From Bacillota bacterium (lineage in GTDB: Bacteria; Bacillota; Bacilli; Desulfuribacillales; Desulfuribacillaceae), in contig JAEWFW010000022.1 in assembly GCA_023388635.1 (NCBI GenBank), forward strand, positions 11,890 through 75,889: a stretch of 64,000 bases of DNA, given 5' to 3'. Positions 50,166 through 58,418 of the stretch are shown here, piece by piece; the stretch's first letter is position 1, and each line of letters starts with the position of its first letter. The notes beneath the pieces were generated by a model that worked only from the letters and a program-made list of their open reading frames with translations, was not told the DNA's origin and made no database searches. The translations under genes and the position numbers were made by a program.

Positions 50166-51839
50166 GTGTTGAAGAGTGACATAGAAATTGCCCAGGAAGC
50201 GGTCATGGAGCCGATAGGTAATATCGCTAAGCAATTAGGGATGATAGAAGATGATATTGAGCTATATGGGAAATATAAAGCGAAATTGCCGTTAGAGTTA
50301 TATGATAAGCTACAAGAAAAACCGGATGGTAAGCTCATATTAGTCACAGCCATTAATCCGACTCCAGCGGGGGAAGGGAAATCGACGACGACGGTAGGTT
50401 TGGGACAAGCGTTGCATCAGGTAGGCAAGAAAGCAATTATTGCACTGCGCGAACCATCCTTGGGTCCGAGCTTCGGTATTAAAGGCGGAGCTGCCGGCGG
50501 CGGATATGCACAAGTGATACCGATGGAGGATATCAACTTGCATTTTACTGGTGATTTCCATGCGATTACATCAGCTCACAATTTGCTTTCTGCACTGATT
50601 GATAATCACATCCATCAAGGGAACTCATTGCAGATCGATCCCAGACGGATTTTATGGAAACGTGTAGTCGATTTAAATGACCGCGCATTGCGCAATGTCG
50701 TTGTCGGACTCGGCGGTACGGCGAACGGCGTACCTCGGGAAGATGGATTCGATATTACAGTCGCTTCGGAGATTATGGCGATTTTATGTCTCGCCCGTGA
50801 CTTGCCAGATTTAAAAGAGCGGATCCGACGGATTGTCATTGGATATACATATGCTAATACACCGGTAACGGCAGACGATGTCAAGGCGGCGGGAGCGATG
50901 ACGCTGTTGCTGAAAGACGCGATTAAACCAAATTTAGTACAGACGTTAGAAGGGACACCGGCGATCATCCACGGCGGACCGTTTGCCAATATCGCCCATG
51001 GATGCAATAGTGTGATTGCGACGAAGATGGCGCTGAAATTGGCAGACTATACAGTGACAGAAGCGGGATTCGGGGCTGACCTAGGTGCCGAGAAGTTTTT
51101 TGATATCAAATGCAGATTAGGCAATTTGCAGCCGGATGCGGTTGTGATTGTCGCTACTGTCCGCGCATTGAAAATGCATGGTGGCATTGCCAAAGCAGAC
51201 CTGGGAACAGAAAATGTCGAAGCGATTCAAGCAGGCTTTGCCAACTTGGCAAAACATATAGAGAACATTAAGCAATACCAATTGCCATTGGTCGTAGCGA
51301 TTAATCAATTCCCGACTGATACCGATGCAGAACTGCAGAAGATTTTTGATTTGTGCCGCCGACATGAAGTGGATGCTGTACTGTCGGAAGTTTGGAGCAG
51401 AGGCGGTGCAGGAGGGCTGGAGCTCGCTAAGAAAGTCATCGATTTGACGGAAGGTCAAAAGAGTCAATTCCGTTTGCTGTACGAAGATAGTGCGTCGATC
51501 AAAGAAAAGATTGAGACGATCGCTAAAACGATCTATGGAGCCGATTGCGTTGACTATACGCTGACTGCATTGAAACAGATTGAGCAGTTGGAAAATGCCG
51601 GATATGGAACGATGCCTATTTGTATGGCGAAAACACAGTATTCTTTAAGTGACGATCCGAGTAAACTGGGAAGACCGACCGGCTTTCACATCGCTGTCCG
51701 GGAAATTAGAGCGTCGATTGGCGCCGGATTTATTGTCGCCTTGACAGGTGAAATGCTGACGATGCCAGGGTTGCCAAGAGTACCGTCGGCGGATCGCATG
51801 GACATTGACGAAAATGGAGTCATTAAGGGTCTATTTTAA
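50166..51839 (+). CDS. fhs: Formate--tetrahydrofolate ligase
   Basis: Makes 10-formyl-THF from formate, THF and ATP, in one-carbon metabolism or the methyl branch of acetogenesis. The 557-residue protein has TAINPTPAGEGKSTTTVGLGQAL (ATP site, 61-83), PSLGPSFGIKGGAAGGGYAQVIPM and NLHFTGDFHAI. The GTG start at 50166 follows AAGGAAG by six bases. It stands alone between two terminators; no folD or acs genes are nearby. Confidence 0.96.
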   Translation: MLKSDIEIAQEAVMEPIGNIAKQLGMIEDDIELYGKYKAKLPLELYDKLQEKPDGKLILVTAINPTPAGEGKSTTTVGLGQALHQVGKKAIIALREPSLGPSFGIKGGAAGGGYAQVIPMEDINLHFTGDFHAITSAHNLLSALIDNHIHQGNSLQIDPRRILWKRVVDLNDRALRNVVVGLGGTANGVPREDGFDITVASEIMAILCLARDLPDLKERIRRIVIGYTYANTPVTADDVKAAGAMTLLLKDAIKPNLVQTLEGTPAIIHGGPFANIAHGCNSVIATKMALKLADYTVTEAGFGADLGAEKFFDIKCRLGNLQPDAVVIVATVRALKMHGGIAKADLGTENVEAIQAGFANLAKHIENIKQYQLPLVVAINQFPTDTDAELQKIFDLCRRHEVDAVLSEVWSRGGAGGLELAKKVIDLTEGQKSQFRLLYEDSASIKEKIETIAKTIYGADCVDYTLTALKQIEQLENAGYGTMPICMAKTQYSLSDDPSKLGRPTGFHIAVREIRASIGAGFIVALTGEMLTMPGLPRVPSADRMDIDENGVIKGLF

Positions 51840-51854
51840 AAAATCAATTAATAG

Positions 51855-51897
51855 AAAAAACTGCACTTGGAAACACATTTTCAAGGCAGTTTTTTTG
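51855..51897. terminator. Bidirectional terminator between fhs and the CPBP-like gene
   Basis: Stem AAAAAACTGC/GCAGTTTTTT (51855-51864, 51886-51895) with inner CTTG/CAAG, between convergent genes. Confidence 0.85.
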
Positions 51898-51900
51898 TTT

Positions 51901-53367
51901 TTAAAATATCAGGATCTGCGGCAGAATAATCAGCAGTGTTGCCAGCAACGAGGACGCAAAGATATTGCGTGTGCGGGCATACAGCATACTGAATACGACG
52001 GAGCCGAACGGCGCGATCAAGAATGACTGTATCATCACTTCAATTAATGCCATTTCGTGAATGTAGAGATTGACGAAACAGTTGGTTAACGCGACGACAC
52101 CGGCGGTGGCACATATAGCGACAAACGTATTGCTTAGGCGCTCAATATAGTTTTGGATCAGTCCACGGAAAATAATTTCACTAATCAGCGCATGGAAGAA
52201 AAATGCCCCAGCAAAGGCTTTGAGAAAATCTCCCCATGAACCAATATTGAATTGACTAGGGATTTGAAAACTTCCGAGCATTTGGAAGAAGAAACCGAGT
52301 ATCAGTGCAGAGATGATTGCGTGTCCCCAGTGATAGAAATTTAGCCCGATATATTGTCGCTCCGCATGATTTTTACAGAAAGCGAATAGCAGCAATGTAT
52401 ATAGTGCAATCGTAATGACGATTGTCCAGTGATCGGAATTGCTGTAAGGAGCCAGTAGCAATTGACTTAAAAAGTACAATAAGACAGTCAACCAGACAAG
52501 CCAATGGGGATATTCAATTTGTTCCACCAGCTTGAGAATCTGCTTTTTCACATCGAGATCAATCGTCAGCAGCCAGACGACAATAATCGAAGCAATTAAC
52601 AACAGAGACAGTGTAATCGAGGCATAGATCAATAAGTTTTTCGGTGGATAGTCGTGAGTTACCGATGGATGTTCGGTGCGAAACAGATCTTTATGAGTGT
52701 AATAGTCGTGCATGGAAATCGTTTGATTTTCGTAATACACAAAATGCTCGTCTGCATTTGTCACTAATAAGCCGATCAATGTATCGGAATCGGCTGTATA
52801 GACGCGTTTGTAACCAAACAAGCGGATCGATATGTAGATATCCGATTCTTTTTCGAATAAAGCTTGTGCGTCAGAACGCATTTGGTCAAAAAACTCGGTG
52901 CTTTCCGCTTGAATTTGTATCTGTTCATTGGTGCTGATTACCTGATTGCGGTTGGTTATTTCGATAAACTCTGCCTCCAAAAGCAATAAAGCCAGTTGTT
53001 CTTCCTGAATCGGGCGGTAAAAATTCGTCACTACACCCTGCTGGCGAAATGAACTGTCGGGAGGAGTCAAAGTGTATGTGCCATTACCGATGACAGCAAT
53101 TCCTTTGAGAGAGCCAATGTGATTGTATGCAGGGATAATGAAGCCGCCGTTGGGATATTCTATTTCAAGATATTCATAGCCCGGTAAATTTAATGACGGG
53201 AAATAGTACATTTCATCAACATATAAAGTTTGCGGCTGTTCCCCAATGCTGATTGGCAGATAGAGCACACCGAAAATAGCAATCAGCAGTGTCAATATAA
53301 GCACCACCGACAGAATCATCGCGCTGAAAAAGGAGTTTTGTAAGACTGCATGAATTCGTTGCAACAT
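51901..53367 (-). CDS. CPBP-family (Abi-like) membrane protein with degenerate catalytic motifs
   Basis: A 488-residue protein: one N-terminal membrane segment (about 17-38), a large predicted extracellular region (about 40-245), then about eight membrane segments. The C-terminal third resembles CPBP intramembrane proteases (FFFHALISEIIFRGLIQNYIERLS), but the first motif reads SE in place of EE and the His residues of the later motifs (FxxxH and the last helix) are not seen. It may be a non-catalytic member. The start has GGAGG on the minus strand. It is divergent from nadA. Confidence 0.75.
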   Translation of the reverse strand: MLQRIHAVLQNSFFSAMILSVVLILTLLIAIFGVLYLPISIGEQPQTLYVDEMYYFPSLNLPGYEYLEIEYPNGGFIIPAYNHIGSLKGIAVIGNGTYTLTPPDSSFRQQGVVTNFYRPIQEEQLALLLLEAEFIEITNRNQVISTNEQIQIQAESTEFFDQMRSDAQALFEKESDIYISIRLFGYKRVYTADSDTLIGLLVTNADEHFVYYENQTISMHDYYTHKDLFRTEHPSVTHDYPPKNLLIYASITLSLLLIASIIVVWLLTIDLDVKKQILKLVEQIEYPHWLVWLTVLLYFLSQLLLAPYSNSDHWTIVITIALYTLLLFAFCKNHAERQYIGLNFYHWGHAIISALILGFFFQMLGSFQIPSQFNIGSWGDFLKAFAGAFFFHALISEIIFRGLIQNYIERLSNTFVAICATAGVVALTNCFVNLYIHEMALIEVMIQSFLIAPFGSVVFSMLYARTRNIFASSLLATLLIILPQILIF

Positions 53368-53453
53368 AAAGTGCCTCCATGTATGTAAAAAAGTAGTAGG
53401 ATGATCTAATGAAATAATATGTAGTGAAATAAACGATCAATTGTTGTATTATG

Positions 53454-53477
53454 GATATGAATCTTTTGACTCATATC
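53454..53477. repeat. Inverted repeat upstream of nadA, possible operator
   Basis: GATATGA (53454-53460) and TCATATC (53471-53477) form a perfect 7-bp inverted repeat with a 10-base gap. A possible -35 TTGACT (53466-53471) lies within it. It is about 75 bases before the nadA start, in a 184-base gap between divergent genes. Confidence 0.4.
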
Positions 53478-53551
53478 AACAAGATTCGACAATTTTTTTG
53501 CAAAATCCTGCTTTATATCGAGTAAAAGTAAAACTTGGAGGTTCTGATGTC

Positions 53552-54475
53552 ATGAATGCAACGAATGAATACCATGTAGAGCTGCAAAACAAAATTCTTG
53601 CGTTAAAGAAGCAGCGAAACGCAGTGATTCTAGCTCACTACTATCAAAGGGCAGAAATTCAGGAAATTGCTGATTTTATAGGAGATTCTTTTGGACTGGC
53701 AAAGCAGGCATCTGAAACACAGGCGGATGTCATTTTATTTTGTGGTGTGCATTTTATGGGTGAGAGTGCGAAGATCCTGTCACCGGATAAGATTGTGTTA
53801 ATTCCTGACGAGCGGGCGGGGTGCCCGATGGCAGATATGGTAGACGCACCGGGGCTGCGCCGTTTAAAAGAGCTGCATCCTGATGCGCAAGTCGTAGCCT
53901 ATGTAAATACGTCGGCAGCTGTAAAAGCGGAAACAGATATCTGCTGCACCTCTTCGAATGCGGTGAAAGTCATCCAATCGATCGATGCTGAGAAGATCAT
54001 CTGGGTACCTGACAAGAACCTAGGTCATTATGTCAGTCAATATACGGACAAGCAGATGATCATTTGGGACGGATATTGCAATACCCACGACCGCGTAATG
54101 GCGGAAGATGTAATAAAATCGAAGCAACTGCATCCGCAGGCACCTGTCGTTGTACATCCGGAATGCCGACCGGAAGTTGTTAAATTGGCGGATTATGTGG
54201 CGAGTACAGCCGGGATTATCCAATACTGCACAGCGTCATCGGAGAAAGAGTTTATCATCGGTACGGAAATGGGCATCGAATATATTTTACAAAGGGACAA
54301 CCCGGATAAGACATTCCATTTTGTTTCACAGCAACTGGTATGTCCCAATATGAAAGTCAATAATCTCAAAAAAGTACTCAATGCCTTGGAAACGATGGAA
54401 CCGCAAATCCATGTGGATCCGGAGATTGCCGAGAAAGCAAGAATATCATTGGAAAGAATGTTAGAGGTACAATAA
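53552..54475 (+). CDS. nadA: Quinolinate synthase
   Basis: Condenses iminoaspartate with dihydroxyacetone phosphate to quinolinate using an oxygen-sensitive [4Fe-4S] cluster. The 307-residue protein has the three expected cluster cysteines Cys91 (GCPMADM), Cys176 (WDGYCNTH) and Cys264 (VCPNMK). Also seen are HYYQRAEIQEIADFIGDSFGLA and HPECRPEV. The ATG at 53552 is nine bases after GGAGGT; the frame is open to 53441. It heads a nadA-nadB-nadC operon. Confidence 0.95.
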   Translation: MNATNEYHVELQNKILALKKQRNAVILAHYYQRAEIQEIADFIGDSFGLAKQASETQADVILFCGVHFMGESAKILSPDKIVLIPDERAGCPMADMVDAPGLRRLKELHPDAQVVAYVNTSAAVKAETDICCTSSNAVKVIQSIDAEKIIWVPDKNLGHYVSQYTDKQMIIWDGYCNTHDRVMAEDVIKSKQLHPQAPVVVHPECRPEVVKLADYVASTAGIIQYCTASSEKEFIIGTEMGIEYILQRDNPDKTFHFVSQQLVCPNMKVNNLKKVLNALETMEPQIHVDPEIAEKARISLERMLEVQ

Positions 54476-54477
54476 TC

Positions 54478-56094
54478 ATGCAGGGACGCTATTTGATCAA
54501 TCTGGTACAGGATATTCCTACAGTAGACATCGATGCCGTTGTCGTAGGATCGGGAATTGCCGGGCTATATACGGCGCATCGCCTCAGCGAGCATCATCGT
54601 GTGGTGCTTTTTACAAAGGACGCGTTGACGGAAAGCAACACCAACTATGCCCAAGGGGGCATCGCCGCCGCAATATCAGACAACGATTCACCGGAGCTCC
54701 ATCTTCAGGATACTTTATATGCTGGAGCCGGGCTGTGTGATTACGATGCTGTGAAAATTCTCGTCAGTGAAGGACCGGAGCGTATCCGTGAACTGATTGA
54801 CCTGGGAGTGGAATTTGATACAGAAGACGGGCAATTGGCATTGGCGAAGGAAGGGGCACATAGTTGCCGGAGAATCCTGCGATCCAGAGGTGACGCGACC
54901 GGTGCGGAAATTGTCCGCGCTTTGACGAAAATCGTCATCGGCAACGCTAAAATTGAGAGATGTGAACATCATTTTGTGATTGATGTTGTCACTGAAAATG
55001 ACGAATGCAAAGGCGTCATTGTCCAGAATCCCGTAGGGGAAATTATATTTTACCGGGCGAATGTTGTCGTATTGGCGACCGGAGGTATGGGGCAGATTTT
55101 CCGTTATACGACGAACCCAGAGATTGCCACCGGTGATGGTGTGGCTATGGCATATCGGGCGGGCGCTTCGATTGCTAACCTGGAATTCTATCAATTTCAT
55201 CCTACGGTGTTAAGCTACCCGGGGGCGCCGCGTTTTCTCATCTCCGAAGCGGTCCGAGGAGAAGGGGCGATTCTGCGCAATATCCACGGTGAGCGTTTTA
55301 TGCAGGAGAAACACGAAATGGCGGAATTGGCACCGAGAGATGTCGTAGCGCGCAGTATTGTCGAAGAGATGGAAAAGACGAAAACGACCTATGTCTTTTT
55401 GGATATTACCCATGAGAAGCAGGATGTGCTGTATGAGCGTTTTCCGACGATATATAGCGAATGTCTGCGTTATGGGCTAGATATGAGTACTGATTGGATT
55501 CCTGTCGCTCCGGCAGCCCATTATGCTATGGGCGGAGTGCAAACAAATGAATGGGGCGAGACGGAAATTCGCGGATTGTTCGCCTGTGGTGAGGTCGCTT
55601 GTACAGGAGGACATGGGGCAAACCGTTTGGCGAGCAACTCTCTGGCGGAAGCACTCGTCTATGGCAAGCGGATTGCCGATCAAGCGGCTCAATATATCGG
55701 AGAGCGCGAAAAGGTAGAACTGGATTATCAACTGCCGTTTCTGATCTACAAACCGGATAGCCGGACGCATCATATTCACGCCCGTCGCCTCCGGTTACAA
55801 AAAATTATGTTGCGTCATGCGGGATTACGGCGCAGCAAAGACAGTTTGACACAGGCTTTGGAGGAATTGCGCAAATTCACGCCGATGACAGCATATGCAT
55901 ATCGGCATGTGGAGGAATATGAATTTATGAATATGCTCACATGTGCGACACTCATGTGTCTGACGGCGATGTCGCGCAAAGAGAGCAGAGGAGCCCATTA
56001 CCGCATTGACTATCCGGTTACATCGGAAGAATGGCGCAAGGTCGTCACAATTCATCGGGAAAGGGGAGTGGTCATCGATGCTGACAATATCTGA
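54478..56094 (+). CDS. nadB: L-aspartate oxidase
   Basis: FAD enzyme that converts aspartate to iminoaspartate for NadA. The 538-residue protein has the dinucleotide-binding VVVGSGIAGLYTAH (21-34), the ESNTNYAQGGIAAA loop, HSCRRILRSRGDATG and GGVQTNEWGETEIRGLFACGEVACTGGHGANRLASNS. It starts two bases after nadA ends and overlaps nadC by 17 bases. In an anaerobe it would use fumarate or a quinone in place of oxygen; this is inference. Confidence 0.96.
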   Translation: MQGRYLINLVQDIPTVDIDAVVVGSGIAGLYTAHRLSEHHRVVLFTKDALTESNTNYAQGGIAAAISDNDSPELHLQDTLYAGAGLCDYDAVKILVSEGPERIRELIDLGVEFDTEDGQLALAKEGAHSCRRILRSRGDATGAEIVRALTKIVIGNAKIERCEHHFVIDVVTENDECKGVIVQNPVGEIIFYRANVVVLATGGMGQIFRYTTNPEIATGDGVAMAYRAGASIANLEFYQFHPTVLSYPGAPRFLISEAVRGEGAILRNIHGERFMQEKHEMAELAPRDVVARSIVEEMEKTKTTYVFLDITHEKQDVLYERFPTIYSECLRYGLDMSTDWIPVAPAAHYAMGGVQTNEWGETEIRGLFACGEVACTGGHGANRLASNSLAEALVYGKRIADQAAQYIGEREKVELDYQLPFLIYKPDSRTHHIHARRLRLQKIMLRHAGLRRSKDSLTQALEELRKFTPMTAYAYRHVEEYEFMNMLTCATLMCLTAMSRKESRGAHYRIDYPVTSEEWRKVVTIHRERGVVIDADNI

Positions 56095-56920
56095 AATTGT
56101 AAAAATGGCGATTAAAGAAGACGTATTGTCCGGGGATATTACCTCTTTGACGACAGTCTCTGATCAGGCAAAAGGCAATGCCATCATGCATATGAAAGAA
56201 GATGGCGTCGTTTCCGGCATTGAAGTGGCTAAAGAAGTGTTTTTTCAAGTCGATCCACAGTTACATGTGCGGATACTGGCATCTGACGGACAACAGGTGT
56301 GCGAAGGGCATACATTAATCGAAGTAGAAGGGAAGCTGCGTTCCATATTGACGGCGGAACGAGTGGCACTGAATTTTATGCAAAGGATGTCCGGTATTGC
56401 CACTAAGACCCATCGATTTGTCAAACTCATAGAAGAGTATCATGCGCAAATTGTCGACACGAGAAAGACGACGCCGTTATTGAGAATTCTCGAAAAGCAG
56501 GCTGTGCGAGACGGCGGTGGACGCAATCACCGGCAGGGGTTGTATGATGCGGTGATGATCAAAGACAATCATATTAAGGCGGCGGGAGGAATCACGCAAG
56601 CGGTCAATGCCGCCCGCAATCAGGTGCCGCATACGATGAAAATCGAAGTAGAAGTAGAGAATTTTGCGCAATTGCATGAGGCATTGACAGTTGGTTGCGA
56701 TATTATCATGCTCGATAATATGCAGCCGTCCTTGATGGCAGAGGCGGTCAAGCTGATTGACGGCAGAGCCGTCGTCGAAGCGTCGGGTGGAATCAGCGAG
56801 GTGAATATCGTGGAGATTGCCCGCACAGGTGTTGATTATATTTCGCTCGGTGCACTGACACATTCTGCCGTAAGTCTCGATATCGGTCTTGACTTGTTTG
56901 AGAAGAAGGTTATTTTGTAA
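56078..56920 (+). CDS. nadC: Nicotinate-nucleotide pyrophosphorylase (quinolinate phosphoribosyltransferase)
   Basis: Third enzyme of de novo NAD synthesis. The 280-residue protein has KEDVLSGDITSLTT near the N terminus, ALNFMQRMSGIAT, DTRKTTPLLRILEKQAVRDGGGRNHR and EASGGISEVNIVEIARTGVDYISLGALTH. The ATG at 56078 lies inside the nadB end, nine bases after AAGGGGAG. No NiaR/YrxA gene or NadR regulator is present nearby. Confidence 0.96.
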   Translation: MLTISEIVKMAIKEDVLSGDITSLTTVSDQAKGNAIMHMKEDGVVSGIEVAKEVFFQVDPQLHVRILASDGQQVCEGHTLIEVEGKLRSILTAERVALNFMQRMSGIATKTHRFVKLIEEYHAQIVDTRKTTPLLRILEKQAVRDGGGRNHRQGLYDAVMIKDNHIKAAGGITQAVNAARNQVPHTMKIEVEVENFAQLHEALTVGCDIIMLDNMQPSLMAEAVKLIDGRAVVEASGGISEVNIVEIARTGVDYISLGALTHSAVSLDIGLDLFEKKVIL

Positions 56921-56957
56921 GCAACATGGTATACATGAAATAAGCCGGAGGTGCCGT

Positions 56958-57743
56958 ATGCTGTTAGTTATGGATGTAGGGAATACGAACATTGTTTTAG
57001 GTGTATATGATCAAGATGTATTACTTCATCATTGGCGTATCGCAACTTCCCGCGAGAAAACCGAAGATGAATACGGCATTATGGTCAAGCACTTGCTGAA
57101 TGATCGAGGATTGCAACTGCAGGATATTGGAGCGATTATTATCTCATCTGTCGTCCCGCCAATTATGTTTGCCCTCGAACGCATGGCTGAGAAGTATTTC
57201 CGAGTGCAGCCGTTAGTTGTCGGGGCGGGAGTTAAGACGGGATTGAATATCAATACAGATAACCCGCGCGAAGTCGGAGCGGACAGAATCGTCAACGCGG
57301 TGGCAGGAATTGCTGAATATGGAGCGCCGCTGATTATTGTCGATTTTGGAACTGCCACGACATTTTGTGTTGTCAACCACAAAGAACAATATATCGGGGG
57401 AGCGATTGCCCCTGGCATACGCATATCGACAGAAGCACTGTTTAACAAAGCGGCGAAATTGCCGCGAATTGAATTGATTCGACCGGAAAAAGTTATCGGC
57501 AGGAATACCGTCGCTTCTATGCAAGCGGGTATTATTTATGGATATATCGGTCAATTGGATGGGATCATTCGCCGCATGAAAGAGGAGTTACAAACAGACA
57601 GTGTCAAGGTCATAGCTACCGGTGGTTTAGCAGAGCTGATTGCCTCTGAGAGCGTCCATGTAGATATCATCGATGAATTTTTGACATTGAAGGGCTTGCG
57701 TATTCTTTACGAAAAAAATAAGATACTACATATAGATAAATAG
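56958..57743 (+). CDS. coaX: Type III pantothenate kinase
   Basis: Phosphorylates pantothenate in CoA synthesis. The 261-residue ASKHA-fold protein has MLLVMDVGNTNIVLGVY, GADRIVNAVAG and VDFGTATTFCVV. The ATG at 56958 follows GGAGGTG; the frame is open to 56889. In B. subtilis coaX is next to ftsH and hslO; here fhs and the nad genes lie between and hslO is absent. Confidence 0.95.
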   Translation: MLLVMDVGNTNIVLGVYDQDVLLHHWRIATSREKTEDEYGIMVKHLLNDRGLQLQDIGAIIISSVVPPIMFALERMAEKYFRVQPLVVGAGVKTGLNINTDNPREVGADRIVNAVAGIAEYGAPLIIVDFGTATTFCVVNHKEQYIGGAIAPGIRISTEALFNKAAKLPRIELIRPEKVIGRNTVASMQAGIIYGYIGQLDGIIRRMKEELQTDSVKVIATGGLAELIASESVHVDIIDEFLTLKGLRILYEKNKILHIDK

Positions 57744-57809
57744 GCAGCAGGGAAGAGTAATTGTAACAGTGGTTTAGTAGACTATAAATCGCAGAAAGGT
57801 GGAATTTTC

Positions 57810-58067
57810 GTGAAAAAAGTTGAAATTTACATTAAGAAATATTGCCCTTATTGCAGACGTGCCCTTGATCTTTTAGACAGCAAAGGTATTCCTTTTACGA
57901 AGATTGAGGTCGCTGAGAATGAGGAGCTTTTTGCACAAATTAAACAGCAGACAGGCAGCAATACAGTACCGCAAATTTTGATTGATGGGGAATTTATCGG
58001 CGGTTGCGATGACATCCATGAATTGAATTACAGAGGAGAATTGGATAGCAAGCTCGGGCTAAGCTAA
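57810..58067 (+). CDS. grxC: Glutaredoxin (GrxC-like)
   Basis: An 85-residue thiol-disulfide oxidoreductase with the dithiol active site CPYC (Cys12, Cys15), the cis-Pro NTVPQILIDGEFIGGCDDIHELN motif of glutaredoxin 3. GTG start after AAAGGTGG. Its physiological reductant in this lineage (glutathione is usually absent in Bacillota) is unknown. A terminator follows. Confidence 0.92.
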   Translation: MKKVEIYIKKYCPYCRRALDLLDSKGIPFTKIEVAENEELFAQIKQQTGSNTVPQILIDGEFIGGCDDIHELNYRGELDSKLGLS

Positions 58068-58090
58068 TTCTTTTAACGTAAAATACTTTT

Positions 58091-58134
58091 AAAACTACCT
58101 TTGAAGATGGAAATACTCAAAAGGTAGTTTTTTT
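58091..58134 (+). terminator. Intrinsic terminator of grxC
   Basis: Arms AAAACTACCTTT and AAAAGGTAGTTTT with a run of Ts. The same arms recur at 58361-58410. Confidence 0.85.
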
Positions 58135-58198
58135 ATATAACAGAGCAAGATTGCCGCAAGGAAGCCGCAAATGACCCCTCCGATCTCTCCGCCGTAGC

Positions 58199-58315
58199 AT
58201 GGCTCAAAAAATTTACGCCAGAGCATTGACTTCTGCAGGGACAAATGTTATTGTACTGCAACAGCTTTCAGGGAAATTGAAAGCTGTTATCGAGAAATAT
58301 GCAATCAAAAAATAA
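58199..58315 (+). pseudogene. Possible remnant of a chemoreceptor C terminus
   Basis: A 38-codon open frame (ending YAIKK) has no ribosome binding site and an in-frame stop nine codons upstream. Its sequence SAGTNVIVLQQLSGKLKAVI resembles the helical C-terminal end of methyl-accepting chemotaxis proteins. It lies between two near-identical terminators in the 351-base gap between grxC and the DUF3160 gene. The rest of the gap shows nothing I can identify. The assignment is weak because the match is short. Confidence 0.35.
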
Positions 58316-58360
58316 GAAGTGTAGATAGGATATGTACAATTTGGTACATCTAGATATTAA

Positions 58361-58410
58361 AAAACTACCTTTGAAAGTGCCGGTGGGCACTTCCAAAAGG
58401 TAGTTTTTAT
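58361..58410. terminator. Terminator copy serving the minus-strand DUF3160 gene
   Basis: Arms AAAAAACTACCTTT and AAAAGGTAGTTTTT with an inner GAAAGTGCC/GGCACTTCC stem. The outer arms repeat those of the terminator at 58091-58134. Confidence 0.8.
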
Positions 58411-58418
58411 TCATTAGA

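Noticed and set aside
54715..55200. Antisense open frame inside nadB (161 codons)
   Set aside because: It is a mirror of a well-conserved gene and has no ribosome binding site or known motif.
58095..58226. Minus-strand 43-residue hydrophobic open frame in the gap after grxC
   Set aside because: No ribosome binding site is seen and its end lies inside the grxC terminator arm, so coding is unlikely, although the hydrophobic stretch is noticeable.
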